Source: CAYJOG01 sp964371695 [NCBI: uncultured bacterium] (GTDB lineage Bacteria; CAYJOG01). From it: a stretch of DNA of 5,398 nt. The translations under genes and the position numbers were made by a program. Under the pieces are notes generated by a model. It was given only the letters and a program-made list of their open reading frames with translations, had not been told where the DNA came from and did no database searches. Positions 5,166-5,398 of the stretch are shown here, piece by piece. The stretch's first letter is position 1. Every line of letters starts with the position of its first letter. The stretch spans positions 1 through 5,398 of the forward strand of contig CAYJOG010000110.1 of NCBI GenBank assembly GCA_964371695.1, in the 5' to 3' direction.

Positions 5166-5231
5166 GGCGATAGTTTGCGAGGAGTCTTTCCAGATGCCCA
5201 TCGGGGCATCTGGCCGAGCAAAGGCGATAGC
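5166..5231 (+). repeat. Structured dispersed repeat, copy 2, bracketed by an 8-base direct repeat
   Basis: The 59-base unit is 5173-5231. The outer helix pairs TTTGCGAGG (5174-5182) with CCGAGCAAA (5214-5222), with the same tandem G-A mismatches as copy 1. The bulge is AGTCTTT (5183-5189). The inner stem pairs CCAGATGCCC (5190-5199) with GGGCATCTGG (5204-5213) around loop ATCG. Relative to copy 1, the pair closing the loop changes from T-A to C-G, so pairing is kept. GGCGATAG occurs directly before the fold (5166-5173) and directly after it (5223-5230), as a target duplication or a tandem-unit linker would. Copy 1 has only the right-hand one. Confidence 0.75.
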
Positions 5232-5293
5232 AACATCGCCGCCATGGCTGTTAGATTCATGAAGAAGGCACAGAAATTACGTGGGTTTTTAAC

Positions 5294-5315
5294 GTAGCCC
5301 CGGCGTCTCGCCGGG
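5294..5315 (+). repeat. GTAG-headed REP palindrome, site 3
   Basis: GTAG is followed by C and a perfect 7-bp stem CCCGGCG/CGCCGGG with loop TCT. It has the same layout as the sites at 2941 and 5131 with a different stem sequence. Between copy 2 of the structured repeat and this site (5232-5293) I see no gene or clear signal. Confidence 0.6.
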
Positions 5316-5326
5316 AGGATTTGTGG

Positions 5327-5367
5327 CGCCCGAGGGGCGGCCCGATTTTTTGTTTTTTTTTTTTTTT
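5327..5367 (+). terminator. Possible intrinsic terminator before long thymine runs
   Basis: A 5-bp stem CGCCC/GGGCG (5327-5331, 5335-5339) with loop GAG is followed by GCCCGA and then T6, G and T15. The stem is short and six bases away from the thymines, and the homopolymers may be partly artefactual near a sequence end. A terminator is possible but weakly supported. Confidence 0.25.
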
Positions 5368-5398
5368 GATTAAATGGATTTTTTTACCCCAGGGGGGG

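Noticed and set aside
3009-5231. CRISPR array
   Set aside because: The two repeat copies are about 2.1 kb apart with a gene between them, not regularly spaced with short spacers.
5057-5260. 67-codon minus-strand ORF after the export gene
   Set aside because: It runs through the REP and structured repeat and overlaps the export gene's end; its sequence is explained by those elements.

Overview
The window looks like chromosomal DNA from a GC-rich, Gram-negative-type bacterium. It carries an outer-membrane polysaccharide export protein with a Sec signal peptide. None of the four main genes has a convincing Shine-Dalgarno sequence, and the intergenic regions hold GTAG-headed palindromes of the REP type. 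These traits would fit the PVC group (for example Verrucomicrobiota), but no marker gene is present, so the lineage is a weak inference.

Layout. Bases 1-1071 hold a two-gene unit on the minus strand: a hotdog-fold thioesterase of the PaaI type (613-1071), followed with a 4-base GTGA overlap by an M14 zinc carboxypeptidase that runs off the left edge (1-616). A gene-free stretch (1072-1424) contains a chain of inverted repeats; the last one sits on the stop codon of the next minus-strand gene and probably ends its transcript. That gene (1425-2855) encodes an unfamiliar protein with an N-terminal four-cysteine zinc ribbon, one membrane helix and a helical TPR-like C-terminal half. A divergent intergenic region (2856-3216) separates it from a plus-strand gene (3217-5067) for a Wza-like polysaccharide export protein with five SLBB-type segments. 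The right end (5068-5398) has no convincing gene. It holds a short ORF, hairpins, more repeats and long homopolymer runs.

The most interesting signal is non-coding. Two copies of a 59-base element (3009-3067 and 5173-5231, 55/59 identical by eye) flank the export gene in the same orientation. Both fold into the same structure: an outer helix TTTGCGAGG/CCGAGCAAA with tandem G-A mismatches, a 7-base bulge on one side, and a 10-bp inner stem with a tetraloop. The differences keep the fold, including one compensatory pair change (T-A to C-G). Each copy lies next to GTAG-type REP palindromes, so the two together look like a mosaic intergenic repeat. In copy 2 the folded core is bracketed by an 8-base direct repeat (GGCGATAG).

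The genes do not obviously form one pathway. The export protein should act in exopolysaccharide or capsule secretion, but no polymerase, flippase or chain-length partner is visible. The thioesterase and peptidase are translationally coupled but have no evident shared substrate.
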